From: Nitrososphaerota archaeon
GTDB lineage: Archaea; Thermoproteota; Nitrososphaeria; Nitrososphaerales; UBA183
Direction: 5' to 3'
Assembly (NCBI GenBank): GCA_029785625.1
Contig: JAFLZI010000001.1
Coordinates: forward strand, 62,001 to 126,000
DNA length: 64,000 nt
The notes beneath the pieces were generated by a model, which had not been told where the DNA came from, did no database searches, and was given only the letters and a program-made list of their open reading frames with translations. Made by a program: the position numbers and the translations under genes. Shown in pieces: positions 26,742 through 36,685 of this stretch (its first letter is position 1; every line of letters starts with the position of its first letter).

Positions 26742-28448
26742 ATGATTGGACGAACAAACAGAGTGTCCCAAGCCACTGAAGCCACGAGTGACAAGAAGCT
26801 AAGGCGTGCGCTATCAACGACTGACCTTTTGATGCTGAGCCTGGGCGCGATTATAGGGTCCGGCTGGCTCTTCGCTGCTGCGGCCGCATCGATACTTGCG
26901 GGGCCCGCGGCAATCTTGTCGTGGATTATCGGCGGGTCGATAGTACTCGTCATAGCATTGGTGTACGCAGAGCTGGGCGGGATGATTCCAAGGTCCGGTG
27001 CCATCGTAAGGTACGGCGCATACTCCCATGGTAGCTTTGCAGGCTACATGTTTGGATGGGCTTATTTTCTTTCGGCAGTTTCCGTACCGCCCATCGAAGC
27101 TGAGGCTGTGATAACATATGCTGGGACGTACATCAACGGCCTGGTTTCACCCAGCGGGGTACTGACGGGAGAAGGAATCATTCTCGCGATGTTGTTGACC
27201 GCCATCTTCTTCGTCTTGAACTACATGGGAGTCAAGGTAATGGGGAAGGCGAACACTGGAATCACGTGGTGGAAACTGATAATCCCTGCGGGGACTGTGG
27301 TCATATTGTTCGTTGCCGGCTTTAACGCATCAAACTTCTCGCTGGCCACTGGATTTATCCCATATGGCTGGCCCGCCGTCTTCTCTTCGGTTTCCCTTGC
27401 CGGGATAATCTTCTCATTCCTGGGTTTCAGACAAGCTCTGGATTACGGCGGCGAGGCCAAGACCCCGCAAAGATCCGTGCCCTTGGCCACGGTGCTCTCG
27501 GTCCTGATAGGCATGGCCATTTACGTTCTGTTGCAGGTCGTGTTCATCGGCCACGTCACCTGGCCCGCAGGGGTGACTCCGGGTGACTGGTCGTCTCTCT
27601 CTGGCCCGATAGTGACGGCCCCGTTCGCCACGGCCGCGTCTGCAGCCGGTTTGGTCGCGCTAACATACATCTTGTACGCGGACGCGTACGTCTCGCCCTC
27701 TGGCACCCTTAACGTCTACCTTGGGACGTCACAGAGAACCCTCTACGGACTTGCGACCCTGAAGATGCTACCGAAATCGCTGACAAAGATCCATGAGAGG
27801 TTTAGGATTCCTGTCCTTCCACTTGTGATATCGACGCTCGTGGGGTTCATCTTCTTTGCGCCTTTCCCGAGCTGGTACAAGCTCGTGGGTTTCATATCTA
27901 GTTCGACGGTATTCACCTACATCGTAGGTGGCTCGGCGTTGACGACGCTTAGGAAGTATGCACCAGAACTCAAGAGGCCCTTCAAACTCGGCGGTGCGAG
28001 TGTGATGGCGCCCGCCTCCTTCGTCGGGGCGTCTCTCGTAGTCTACTGGTCAGGTTGGCCCGTCGTGGGCTACGTAGCTGCCGCAATATTCCTCGGCCTC
28101 TTGGTCTACGGTGTCTTGGCCGCGGCAAACAGGAAGGATACAATCAACATCTTCACAGGACAGGCTCTGAAAGCAGGGGCCTGGGTTCCGGTCTACATCG
28201 TGACGCTTGTTGTGCTGTCCTACCTGGGCGAGACGGACTACGGGGGAATTGGAGTCCTCCAGTTTCCCATAGACTTCGTGGTCGTTATAATCGTCGGATT
28301 GATCTTCTACGTATGGTCAGTGAAGTCGGGCTATAGGACAACTGACATAGAGCAGATGGCTACCCTCGGAACCCAGTTCGTGGCGAGCGAGCTTCCTGAA
28401 AGTTCCCCTGCGAGTCAGAAGAGCGAAAAACAAAAAGCCGAAAAGTGA
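26742..28448 (+). CDS. APC-superfamily amino-acid permease
   Basis: About 568 residues with 12 or more membrane helices. The first helix shows LSLGAIIGSGWLFAAAAAS, the unwound GSG site that binds the substrate amino group in APC transporters; GFRQALDYGGEAKTPQRSVP is the helix 6-8 region signature. The C-terminal tail is hydrophilic and lysine-rich. It probably imports amino acids or amines. The start is uncertain between ATG 26742 and GTG 26763. It stands alone, with an operator-like palindrome upstream. Confidence 0.88.
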   Translation: MIGRTNRVSQATEATSDKKLRRALSTTDLLMLSLGAIIGSGWLFAAAAASILAGPAAILSWIIGGSIVLVIALVYAELGGMIPRSGAIVRYGAYSHGSFAGYMFGWAYFLSAVSVPPIEAEAVITYAGTYINGLVSPSGVLTGEGIILAMLLTAIFFVLNYMGVKVMGKANTGITWWKLIIPAGTVVILFVAGFNASNFSLATGFIPYGWPAVFSSVSLAGIIFSFLGFRQALDYGGEAKTPQRSVPLATVLSVLIGMAIYVLLQVVFIGHVTWPAGVTPGDWSSLSGPIVTAPFATAASAAGLVALTYILYADAYVSPSGTLNVYLGTSQRTLYGLATLKMLPKSLTKIHERFRIPVLPLVISTLVGFIFFAPFPSWYKLVGFISSSTVFTYIVGGSALTTLRKYAPELKRPFKLGGASVMAPASFVGASLVVYWSGWPVVGYVAAAIFLGLLVYGVLAAANRKDTINIFTGQALKAGAWVPVYIVTLVVLSYLGETDYGGIGVLQFPIDFVVVIIVGLIFYVWSVKSGYRTTDIEQMATLGTQFVASELPESSPASQKSEKQKAEK

Positions 28449-28670
28449 GAGGCCTCTTCGGCCTTCAGTTAGGTACAGCGTTAAGAGGTTCTTCGGCCGG
28501 CTGGAAGATTACATGAAGGTCGTGGTCAGGTATGAGCTGCTCCCGGATGCATTCCTGGGGCTGGTCAGGCTCGCCTGCGGCTTGACTCTACGAACGGTTC
28601 TGACATAGGTTCTTTGTGAATCATTTTGGAATACAAGTGGAAGGCTCTGTAGGTCACCTCCACAGGCGCC

Positions 28671-30094
28671 ATGATGGCGGCGGTGGACAGCACCGTCGTC
28701 CTGCTCGCCCTATTCCCCATGGCTGCCGACCTGAAGTCAGACTTGACCATGGCTTGGGTGGTCGTCGCTTACCTTGTGGTGAACACAGCCATGGTGCTGA
28801 GCCTGGGGCGGCTCGCCGACATGTACGGACGGAAGTCACTCTACAACATCGGGTTCGCCATCTTCACGGTCGGCTCGGCCCTCTGTGGTTTTGCTTCCAG
28901 CGGGCTGCCTCTTGTGGCTTTCAGGGTGATCCAGGGCATCGGGGCCGCCCTACTCACCTCAAACTCCTTCGCCATCCTTTCAGAGGCCTTCCCACGAAGC
29001 GAGACCGGTCGGGCGTTCGGCCTGCAGTCGATTGTGTAGGGGCTCGGCAACATAGTGGGAATAATCCTAGGCGGAGTGATCATAACCTATACCACATGGC
29101 GTTGGATATTCCTCATCAACATTCCCATAGGCATCTTCGGGACCGTCTGGGGATACAGGACTCTAAGGACGGTCAAGCCGGAGGGCGGCGAGGGTCGTTC
29201 GATATCCCGGCGGCCGTGTCGTTCACGATGGGCCTGCTCTTACTTCTGGTGGGGGTGACCTGGGGCCTGCTCTACTCCTGGCGAGACTCAACCACGATTG
29301 CGGCTCTGGTGCTCTCTCCGGCGTTCTTTGTCGCCTTCGCCATATGGGAGGACAGGTACAGCGTGGATCCAATCCTCGACTTCGACTTCTTCAGGAACAG
29401 AGTCTTCACCTTCTCTATCATGGCCGCGATGCTCCAGTTCGTCGCGCTCTTCAGCGTCAACTTCCTTCTAATCTTCTACCTGGAAGGCATCACCGGGCTC
29501 TCCGCTCTGACCGCTTCCTACCTCATCATCCCTTTCGCAGTGGCGAACGCTACCCTCGGCCCCATAGGGGGCTTGCTATCCGACAAGTTCGGCTTCAGGA
29601 GTGTCTCCGCCGTGGGCACCCTGGTGCTTCTGGGCGCCCTACTGCTCTTCAGCCAACTGACCGTGAGCACGACCCTGCTGCAGATAGGAGGAATCGAGGC
29701 GGCCTCTGGGATAGGCCTCGCCTTCTTCTGGCCCGCGAACACCTCCGCCATCATGTCATCGACGCCCCCGGCGAGGTACGGGGTGGGATCAGGGGCAATG
29801 AACACCTTCAGGAACACCGGGATGGTCCTGAGCTTTGCGCTTTCGCTCACCGCGGCCACCTCAGTGATCCCTACGGGCGTGGTGTACGAGCTCTTCATAG
29901 GGAACCTGTCGGGCAGGCTTCCCCCGAGCCTCGCCATCTCCTATCTGTCCGGCCAACGCTTCGCGTTTGAGATCTCTGCCGCCCTGCTCGCGGTAGCTTT
30001 CGTCTTCGTCCTGATTGCAGGGGGAAGACCGCCCCGCGAGGCTCGCCCGTCCCCTCAGGTGCCCCCTGAGGAAGCGCCAGCGCCTGACGCTTGA
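28671..30094 (+). pseudogene. MFS (DHA2-type, 14-helix) drug exporter, broken
   Basis: From ATG 28671 the protein runs MMAAVDSTVVLLALFPMAADL, GRLADMYGRKSLYNIG (motif A) and RVIQGIGAALL to an in-frame TAG at 29037-29039. The same frame then resumes with [25 protein letters not shown] frameshift near 29191-29196 moves the rest ([12 protein letters not shown] to PEEAPAPDA) into another frame. Only two lesions separate it from an intact exporter of about 475 residues, so inactivation is recent or an assembly artefact is involved. Such pumps export drugs or toxic metabolites. Confidence 0.8.
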
Positions 30095-30130
30095 GCGCTC
30101 GAGACAGTTAAATCGGCACTCGAATCCGTC

Positions 30131-31129
30131 ATGGCCATGGTGGTGGACCTCCACGAGGACATCGGCTACTACTACCTGATGGGCGGGTCCAGGCAGTTCT
30201 CGGAAGACGCGCGCGGTCGACAGGCAGACATCCCGAAGTGGAGGAGGGCCGACATGACCCTGGTCCTCGGCTCCATCTTTCCGCTCCTCGGGAGCCTCAA
30301 TCCTAGGAAGATAGCCGCCATGGAGAAGATGTATGGGCGCTGGTCCGCTTCTTCAGCCCTCGTATCCCCAAGGGACGTCGCCATCGAACTCGTCAAGATA
30401 TACTACGCCCTGGAGAAGATGCACCCGAAGGACATCAAGATAGTCAGGACCAGGGAAGACATCGAGTCCCTCGGCAGGCGGGTCGGTGTCGTCCTCCACA
30501 TAGAAGGGTGCGAGGCACTGGGGGAGCCTGAAGACCTCGAGGTCTTCTTCAATCTAGGGGTGCGCTCCATCGGTCTCACTTGGAACTACGACAACAAGTT
30601 TGCGGCGTCATGCCTTTCGTCCAAGGACTACGGGCTCACAGGCGAAGGCGAGGCACTCGTCGCGGCAGCTGACAAGCTCGGCGTGATGGTCGACCTCTCA
30701 CACGCCTCCCCCAGAACGGCGGCGGACACCCTGGGCTCGTCCGAGCTCTCCCCATTCTTCAGCCACTCTGACGCCGCAGGGGTCCAGCCCAATCTGAGGA
30801 ACATCTCGGATGAGCTGATACGCGAGACGGGGCGGAGGGGTGGAATAGTGGGACTCACCTTCATCCGGAGCTGCATCGGCCGCCCGTTCACGCCTGCCAG
30901 GCTCGCCGACCATGCCAAGCGCTTCATCAAGGTGGGCGGCCCGGCAGCGCCTGCCCTGGGGACAGACTTCCTGGGGATGTCAAGCGCTCCCGAGGAAATC
31001 GGTGACGTCTCCAAGGTGGGTAAGCTCAGGAAGGCACTGGTAGGTGCTGGACTTACCCCAGATCGGGCGGACGGGGTCATGCACGGTAACGCCTACCGGT
31101 ACATCCTCGAGCGTTCGTCGCACTGGTGA
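30131..31129 (+). CDS. Membrane-dipeptidase-like peptidase (M19)
   Basis: A 332-residue TIM-barrel metallopeptidase of the renal dipeptidase family. Zinc-site segments are visible in order: DLHEDI near the start, HIEGCEAL, GLTWNYDN, VDLSHAS, FSHSDA and GTDFLG. It hydrolyses dipeptides, possibly including D-residues. No export signal, so intracellular. A TTAAAT element at 30108-30113 lies 27 nt before ATG 30137, which may be the true start. Its stop overlaps the start of the serine hydrolase, forming an operon. Confidence 0.9.
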   Translation: MAMVVDLHEDIGYYYLMGGSRQFSEDARGRQADIPKWRRADMTLVLGSIFPLLGSLNPRKIAAMEKMYGRWSASSALVSPRDVAIELVKIYYALEKMHPKDIKIVRTREDIESLGRRVGVVLHIEGCEALGEPEDLEVFFNLGVRSIGLTWNYDNKFAASCLSSKDYGLTGEGEALVAAADKLGVMVDLSHASPRTAADTLGSSELSPFFSHSDAAGVQPNLRNISDELIRETGRRGGIVGLTFIRSCIGRPFTPARLADHAKRFIKVGGPAAPALGTDFLGMSSAPEEIGDVSKVGKLRKALVGAGLTPDRADGVMHGNAYRYILERSSHW

Positions 31130-32568
31130 AGCACGTTCATGGCATCTCTTTTAACCGGCGACCGGCGACTCCTCCTGTGGTAGCTTTCGACGCGCAGAGA
31201 TTCGACGACCTGGTCTTCGCGAGAATGAGCGAGACCAAGATCCCCAGCGTTTCAGCGGCAGTCATCGAGGATGGGAAGGTCGTGCATATGAGAGGCTTCG
31301 GTTGGAAGGACGCCGGGGCCGCCAGCCCGGCGACGCCGCAGACACTCTATGGGATCGGCTCGATCACGAAGTCATTCGTCGCCCTCGCGGTCGGCAAGCT
31401 CGTGGAGTCAGGCAAGATGGACTTCCACGACCAGGTCACCAAGTACATCCCTCTCAAGCAGAAAGCCTTCCAAGGGGTCGAGGTACACCACCTGCTTTCC
31501 CACACGAGCGGGATCCCGGGCCTAGGCTCGCTGGAGGTGATCCTGTTCAGCGCGTTCAGAGAGTACCATCACTGGCTCCCCATAGCAAGCCTCGACGACA
31601 TGTCCTCTTTCTTGGACGGGGTGGACGACTGGACCGTGTCGAAGCCGGGGGCGAGGCTCCACTATCTCAACGAGGGATTCGTCCTCCTTGGAGAGATAGT
31701 CTCGAAGGTGAGCGGCGGCCACTGGTTCGACTATCTCAGAGCCGAGGTCCTTGCGCCGCTGGCCATGAAGAGGACCTTCCTCGCGAGGTCTGACATCTCC
31801 ACCGATATTGACGTCGCCACCCCATACGCCATAAGGGGCGCGAAGGTGACGCCCACCCCCATCCCATACGGGAGCGGCGCGGCGGGAGGGATCATGAGCT
31901 GCGCCGCAGACCTTTCAAACTACGTGACCATGCTGATCAACGGCGGAGAGTTCGAGGGGAAGAGGGTGGTCTCCTGGGACATCCTTTCCAAGATGGAGAC
32001 CCCCTACGCGAAGTGGTCCGCCGAAAACTACGGGGGGGACTCCTATGGATACGGCTTGATGATAATCCCAGACTTCCACGGGCACAAGGTCGTTCGCCAC
32101 GGCGGCTCGGTGGACGTCTATACCTCAGACATGGAGTACGTCCGTGACATCAGGTCCGGGGTAGTCTTGCTGTCCAACGGCACCGGCTACAGCATGGGGC
32201 TGCTCGGGATGTCTGCCGTGTCCCTCCTTGCGGGAGCCGACCCTGAGGAGCTACGGGCGGTCAGGCTGGAGCGGCTGCTGAGGAGGCTCGAGGGCCAGTA
32301 CACGACGTACAAGGACACGCTGGTCGCCGAGGTCAAGAAGGCCGGTAGCTTCCTGATGCTCTCGGGGGAGGACATAGGCAACAACATCGTACTTGTCCCA
32401 GATGGCGGGGAGGGTGAAGAGGCGCGCTTCTTCACCCTAGAAGGGGCCGCTCGGCTGGAGGTCGTCTTCAAGTTCGACCAGCACGGAGTGGAGTTGTTCT
32501 TTGAAAGATACAGGTACCGGAGGGCCGGTCCCTCTCCTCTGCGCACAGAGACCACATGGCCGAGTTGA
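31126..32568 (+). CDS. Beta-lactamase-fold serine hydrolase (class C/PBP4-like)
   Basis: 480 residues. The catalytic SxxK is SITK (79-82), the second motif is YLN within LHYLNEGFVLLGEIV, and the third is HGGS in place of KTG. The last 120 residues form an extra lipocalin-like domain, as in many esterase/peptidase members. It likely hydrolyses amides, esters or small peptides rather than antibiotics. GTG start overlapping the dipeptidase stop; it overlaps the next gene by 13 nt. Confidence 0.88.
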   Translation: MKHVHGISFNRRPATPPVVAFDAQRFDDLVFARMSETKIPSVSAAVIEDGKVVHMRGFGWKDAGAASPATPQTLYGIGSITKSFVALAVGKLVESGKMDFHDQVTKYIPLKQKAFQGVEVHHLLSHTSGIPGLGSLEVILFSAFREYHHWLPIASLDDMSSFLDGVDDWTVSKPGARLHYLNEGFVLLGEIVSKVSGGHWFDYLRAEVLAPLAMKRTFLARSDISTDIDVATPYAIRGAKVTPTPIPYGSGAAGGIMSCAADLSNYVTMLINGGEFEGKRVVSWDILSKMETPYAKWSAENYGGDSYGYGLMIIPDFHGHKVVRHGGSVDVYTSDMEYVRDIRSGVVLLSNGTGYSMGLLGMSAVSLLAGADPEELRAVRLERLLRRLEGQYTTYKDTLVAEVKKAGSFLMLSGEDIGNNIVLVPDGGEGEEARFFTLEGAARLEVVFKFDQHGVELFFERYRYRRAGPSPLRTETTWPS

Positions 32569-33428
32569 GATTGACCAGGGTGGTGGTAACCGGCGGCAGC
32601 GGGAAGGCGGGCAGGGCATGCATCAGGGACCTGAAGGAGCACGGCTACGAGGTGTTCAACGTGGACAAGAAGAAGCCGGCGGAAGAGCTCTGCCCTTCCA
32701 TACAGGCCGACCTCGCTGACTACGGCCAGGCCATGGACTCCCTGGCGGCGGTCGAGCGCGGCCCCCACGGCGTCGACGGGGTGGTGCACCTGGCAGCGAT
32801 CCCTGACTCAAGGCTGTTCACCAACTCGGTGACGTTCGAGAACAACGTCATGAGCACCTACAACGTGTTCGAGGCATCGGCCCGGCTCGCGATCAAGAAC
32901 CTCGTGTGGGCGTCCAGCGAGACAGTCCTGGGCCTCCCTTTCGACATCCCGCCCCCCTACCTCCCGGTGGACGAGGAGTATGCCGGGCGACCCGAGAGCA
33001 CCTACTCGCTGAGCAAGATCATGGGGGAGAGGATGGCCGAACAGTACTGCAGGTGGGACCCTGACCTGAAGATAGTGGCGCTGCGATTCTCTAACATAAT
33101 GGAGCCCAACGACTACGAGAAGTTCGGAGCTTTCCAGGGTGACCCGAATATCCGCAAGTGGAACCTTTGGGGGTACATCGACGCCAGAGACGCAGCCCAG
33201 GCTGTGCGAAGGGCGCTCGAAGTGAAAATCAAGGGCGCGGAGGTTTTCATCATCGCAAACTCGGACACGGTTATGGCCGCGAGCGACGAGGAGCTCCTGG
33301 CCTCTGCCTTCCCACAGGTCCCAGTGAAGAAGAGTCTCGGCAGGAACGAGACACTGCTCTCCATAGACAAGGCGAGGAGGATGCTCGGCTACGAACCGGA
33401 GCACAGCTGGCGACGCCAGCAAAGCTAG
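32556..33428 (+). CDS. NAD-dependent epimerase/dehydratase (extended SDR)
   Basis: 290 residues. VVVTGGSGKAGRACIRDL is the NAD-binding glycine motif, DGVVHLAAIPDS the following strand, and YSLSKIMGE carries the YxxxK catalytic pair. It resembles nucleotide-sugar epimerases and uronate dehydrogenases; the substrate cannot be told. The ATG lies inside the end of the serine hydrolase gene, so it is the third gene of that operon. Confidence 0.87.
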   Translation: MAELRLTRVVVTGGSGKAGRACIRDLKEHGYEVFNVDKKKPAEELCPSIQADLADYGQAMDSLAAVERGPHGVDGVVHLAAIPDSRLFTNSVTFENNVMSTYNVFEASARLAIKNLVWASSETVLGLPFDIPPPYLPVDEEYAGRPESTYSLSKIMGERMAEQYCRWDPDLKIVALRFSNIMEPNDYEKFGAFQGDPNIRKWNLWGYIDARDAAQAVRRALEVKIKGAEVFIIANSDTVMAASDEELLASAFPQVPVKKSLGRNETLLSIDKARRMLGYEPEHSWRRQQS

Positions 33429-33470
33429 CCTGGCGAAGTCAGCACGGACAGGGGCCCTCTCCTCTTCGTC

Positions 33471-34010
33471 GTGCACAAGCACAGGGCCAGGTCTCTCCAC
33501 TATGACCTGAGGTTGGAGGCGCACGGAGTGATGCCGTCATGGTCTGTCCCAAAGGGGCCTTCCCTGGACCCCTCTGCGAGGAGGCTCGCCATACCGGCCG
33601 GACCTCATGAGCTAGAATACAGGCGGTTCGAGGGGGTGATCCCAGGGGGCAGCTACGGGGCGAGCGCCGTCATGATTTGGGACCAGGGAACCTACGCTCC
33701 CGAAGTCGAAACCTCAGGAACGCGCCGCGCAGTCAAGGACAGGGACGAAGCGGACGAAGTGGCCGTCTCGGGGCTGCGCGAGGGTAACCTGAAGTTCGTC
33801 CTATTCGGCCAGAAGCTAAAGGGCTCCTTCGCCCTCGTGCGGACCAAAGGGCTGGGTCCCTCGAGGGAGGCATGGCTTGTCATCAAGTACAGGGACTCCT
33901 ATTGCAGGGCGGGATACGACGCGAACGATTACGACCTCTCGGCCGAGACGGGCCGCTCTCCCACCAAGATTCTCCAGGCGGGGCTAGATCGAACTCAAGG
34001 CTATCTGTAG
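33471..34010 (+). CDS. Stand-alone LigD-type 3'-phosphoesterase
   Basis: 179 residues matching the phosphoesterase domain of bacterial LigD: HKHRARSLHYDLRLE holds the catalytic His, His, Asp, Arg set, then PSWSVPKGPSLDP, GPHELEYRRFEGVIPGGSYGA with another active-site His, and AWLVIKYRD. The family trims 3'-phosphates or 3'-ribonucleotides during end repair. No ligase or polymerase domain adjoins it. The GTG start is provisional: homology extends upstream (PLLFVV), but no start codon is seen between the previous stop at 33428 and 33471. Confidence 0.85.
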   Translation: MHKHRARSLHYDLRLEAHGVMPSWSVPKGPSLDPSARRLAIPAGPHELEYRRFEGVIPGGSYGASAVMIWDQGTYAPEVETSGTRRAVKDRDEADEVAVSGLREGNLKFVLFGQKLKGSFALVRTKGLGPSREAWLVIKYRDSYCRAGYDANDYDLSAETGRSPTKILQAGLDRTQGYL

Positions 34011-34012
34011 GA

Positions 34013-34020
34013 TTTTTTAA
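34013..34020 (+). promoter_or_regulatory. TATA box of the B12/radical SAM gene
   Basis: TTTTTTAA, centred 35 nt before ATG 34052, immediately after the phosphoesterase stop. It supports starting the radical SAM protein at 34052 rather than at the upstream in-frame ATG 33872, which lies within the previous gene. Confidence 0.55.
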
Positions 34021-34051
34021 GCTCCGGGTCACTGATTTCGGACGTGCAGAT

Positions 34052-35728
34052 ATGGCCCGGTTCGTGCTTGTATCAGACACGACCCTCTCTCGCAGCTACA
34101 GAAGCGTCCCACTGCTCGATTTCCTAGCCAGCGCGCCCACGAGCGCCTTCCCTGGCGCCATCTATTCATTCCTCAAGGGTCCCGCTCCTCCCGACGCCGA
34201 TGGGAGGGCAGCGCTCGCCCCCTACGCCATCAGGAAGCTGGAGGCGTCCCTGCTAAAGGAGTTCACCAGCGACGAGGTGGTCGTGGCTCACGAGGACCAT
34301 ATCTCAGAGTTCGTAGACGACGATACGGAGGTGATCGGCGTCTCGACCATGGACCCCCTAGGCCTTGGGCCGCTGACCATGTCATACGCGGTTTTCTTCG
34401 AGACCAGGGCGCGCGCCTACGTCCAGAGGGACTTCGAAGCCCTGCTCGCGCGGGTGAACAAAGCGAGGGCGGGGAAGAAGGCGAAACTTCTCGTCGGCGG
34501 GCCCGGGGTCTGGGAGCTGACCGTCCGGCCAGAGGAACTCGACAAGAACCGGATTGACTTCGCTTTCCAGGGCGAAGCTGACGATATAGCCGGTGACCTC
34601 TTCCGGTACCTCTCCGACGACTCTACAGAGAAGACAGAGTTCTTCAGGGGGTATCAGACCTTCGACGCAAACTTCAGGAAGGAGTGGGAGCCCAATTCCA
34701 AGTTCGTAAGTCGGTACCAGTTCTCGAAGCAGTTCCCGTCTCTCGACGATATCCCTGACATAGTCCACCCCTCTGTGAAGGGGATGACAGAAATCATGCG
34801 CGGGTGCGGCATAGGCTGCGACTTCTGCGAGGTCACGCTCAGGCCTCTACGCTACTATTCGCCTGAAAAAGCGAGGCGCGAAATCGAAGTCAACGTCCGC
34901 TCTGGCCAGAGCAGTGCCTGGCTCCACACAGACGAAGTCTTCGCCTACCAGCACGGGCGCAACTACGTCCCCAACGAGGACGCGATCCTAGACCTGATGA
35001 GGGCTGTCATGGCCATTCCGGGTATCACCCACACCAATCCGACCCACGGCAGGATCTCGATTCCAGCTGCCTATCCAGACCTGATGCGCAAGATGTCCTC
35101 GGTCATGAGGGCTGGGAGAAACAACTGGATCGGCCTGCAGGTCGGCATCGAGACGGGGAGCGACCGCCTGGCGAGGATGCACATGCCCAACAAGACGCTT
35201 CCACTCAAAGTCGGCCCGGACGGGTCGTGGTCCGACATCGTCTGGAGGGGGACCTATGTCATGAACAAATACTACTGGAGGCCTGCTTTCACGGTCCAGG
35301 TGGGGCAGGCGGCCGAAACCCCCGAAGACAACTGGGACACGGTGGGTCTGATCAACAGGATGAGCAACTCTGTCCTCGACAACGGGCTCCCGTTCGAATT
35401 CACCGTCACCCCCATGCAGCACGTCCCGCTTGGGCTCCTCAAGAGCAGGGATTTCGCGTCTTTGAAACTGGACCAGTCACAGCTGGCCGTGTACTTCGCT
35501 GCCTACAGGCATCTGGCTAAGATAGCCGCCCGGGACGCGACCAGCGCTTCGAGCGACGCCAGCCTGGCCGCGAGGTACGTCACCGGGGCCATGGTCGGAC
35601 TGGGCGGCTGGGTGATGTTCCGCCAGGTGAAGTCAATCTGCAAGAAGCGAGGTCTGGACCTTGAAAAGGCTACCAGGTACGGCCTTTCGGAGCGCCGCCA
35701 GATCCCCTCGCTCCTAGTCGCACGCTGA
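34052..35728 (+). CDS. B12-binding-domain radical SAM protein
   Basis: 558 residues. The N-terminal 200 residues form a Rossmann-like region (VEVIGVSTMDPLG, LLVGGPGVWEL) typical of cobalamin-binding domains, though no clear DxHxxG is seen. The radical SAM cluster is CGIGCDFC (Cys 252, 256, 259), followed by YYSPEKARREIEVNVRSGQ and GLQVGIETGSDRLARMHMPNK. It resembles the archaeal Ta0216-type group of uncharacterised radical SAM proteins. It stands alone between the phosphoesterase and a transporter; the substrate is unknown. Confidence 0.88.
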   Translation: MARFVLVSDTTLSRSYRSVPLLDFLASAPTSAFPGAIYSFLKGPAPPDADGRAALAPYAIRKLEASLLKEFTSDEVVVAHEDHISEFVDDDTEVIGVSTMDPLGLGPLTMSYAVFFETRARAYVQRDFEALLARVNKARAGKKAKLLVGGPGVWELTVRPEELDKNRIDFAFQGEADDIAGDLFRYLSDDSTEKTEFFRGYQTFDANFRKEWEPNSKFVSRYQFSKQFPSLDDIPDIVHPSVKGMTEIMRGCGIGCDFCEVTLRPLRYYSPEKARREIEVNVRSGQSSAWLHTDEVFAYQHGRNYVPNEDAILDLMRAVMAIPGITHTNPTHGRISIPAAYPDLMRKMSSVMRAGRNNWIGLQVGIETGSDRLARMHMPNKTLPLKVGPDGSWSDIVWRGTYVMNKYYWRPAFTVQVGQAAETPEDNWDTVGLINRMSNSVLDNGLPFEFTVTPMQHVPLGLLKSRDFASLKLDQSQLAVYFAAYRHLAKIAARDATSASSDASLAARYVTGAMVGLGGWVMFRQVKSICKKRGLDLEKATRYGLSERRQIPSLLVAR

Positions 35729-35818
35729 CTACGGCCGCCCGTAGACGTGCAGCCAAAGGTCGACAAGGACTCACCCTTTGAAAACGCGTAATTACCATCA
35801 TTATGGGGAGCGGCTCGT

Positions 35819-36655
35819 TTGCTCATAGTCGAGCTCCTCATCATAATGTTCCTCGTCTCGATCGCCGCTGGTCTAGTCGGCTCCCTGGTGGGCCTGGGCG
35901 GCGGCGTCGTAGTCATCCCGATACTCACCATCGGTCTCGGGGTGGACATCCACTATGCGATAGGCGCGAGCATAGTATCTGTCATAGCGACTTCGAGCGG
36001 CGCCGCGGCGACCTACGTCAGGGACAAGATGACGAACCTCAGGGTCGGCATGTTCCTTGAGCTCGGAACGACCTCCGGGGCCATAGTCGGGGCCCTGATA
36101 GCGGCTTACGCCAACTCCGTCATCCTCGAGCTGGTCTTCGGCGTCATCCTCCTGGCCTCTCTCCTCCCGCTCATCCGCCAGATAGGCGAGGACGTCCCTG
36201 AGAACCCCGAGCTTTCAGGGCTGTCGAAGAAGCTCAAGCTCACCGGGTCCTATGTCGAGACCGACGGCTCGACCGTAGATTACAACGCGACTCGCCCAGT
36301 CGAGGGGCTCGCCGGCATGGTGGTGGCGGGGCTGATTTCGGGGCTCCTCGGTATAGGGAGCGGGACGTTCAAGGTTCTCTCCATGGACTTGGCGATGAAG
36401 CTCCCCATGAAGGTGTCGACCACCACGTCCAACTTCATGATTGGGGTGACCGCGGCCGCCAGCGCCGGCATCTACTTCGTCAGAGGGGACGTCAACCCCG
36501 TCATCGTCGCCCCCGTGGCCCTGGGGATACTGATAGGCGCCTTCGTGGGGGCGAGGTTGCTCACAAGGGCGAGGAACCCCACCGTCAGGAAGCTGTTCGC
36601 TATAGTCCTGGCCCTCGCGGGCGCAGAGATGGTGCTGAGGGCCCTTGGCATCTGA
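35819..36655 (+). CDS. TauE/SafE-family anion exporter
   Basis: A 278-residue, roughly eight-helix protein with the family pattern GLVGSLVGLGGGVVVIPIL near the N-terminus and GLISGLLGIGSGTFKVL as the second repeat. Such proteins export sulfite, sulfoacetate or related organic anions. The TTG start lies 27 nt after a GTAATTAC element (35788-35795), suggesting a leaderless message. It is followed by a DUF1634 gene, its usual partner. Confidence 0.88.
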   Translation: MLIVELLIIMFLVSIAAGLVGSLVGLGGGVVVIPILTIGLGVDIHYAIGASIVSVIATSSGAAATYVRDKMTNLRVGMFLELGTTSGAIVGALIAAYANSVILELVFGVILLASLLPLIRQIGEDVPENPELSGLSKKLKLTGSYVETDGSTVDYNATRPVEGLAGMVVAGLISGLLGIGSGTFKVLSMDLAMKLPMKVSTTTSNFMIGVTAAASAGIYFVRGDVNPVIVAPVALGILIGAFVGARLLTRARNPTVRKLFAIVLALAGAEMVLRALGI

Positions 36656-36685
36656 GATTCTAGGCCCCTCGAAGGAGGCGTGGCC

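Noticed and set aside
28513..28608. 31-codon frame between the permease and the broken exporter
   Set aside because: Too short, with no promoter, ribosome-binding site or recognisable sequence to support it.
33872..34051. Longer N-terminus for the B12/radical SAM protein
   Set aside because: The in-frame extension lies inside the phosphoesterase gene in another frame and upstream of the TATA box; its sequence is low-quality and Arg/Gly-rich.
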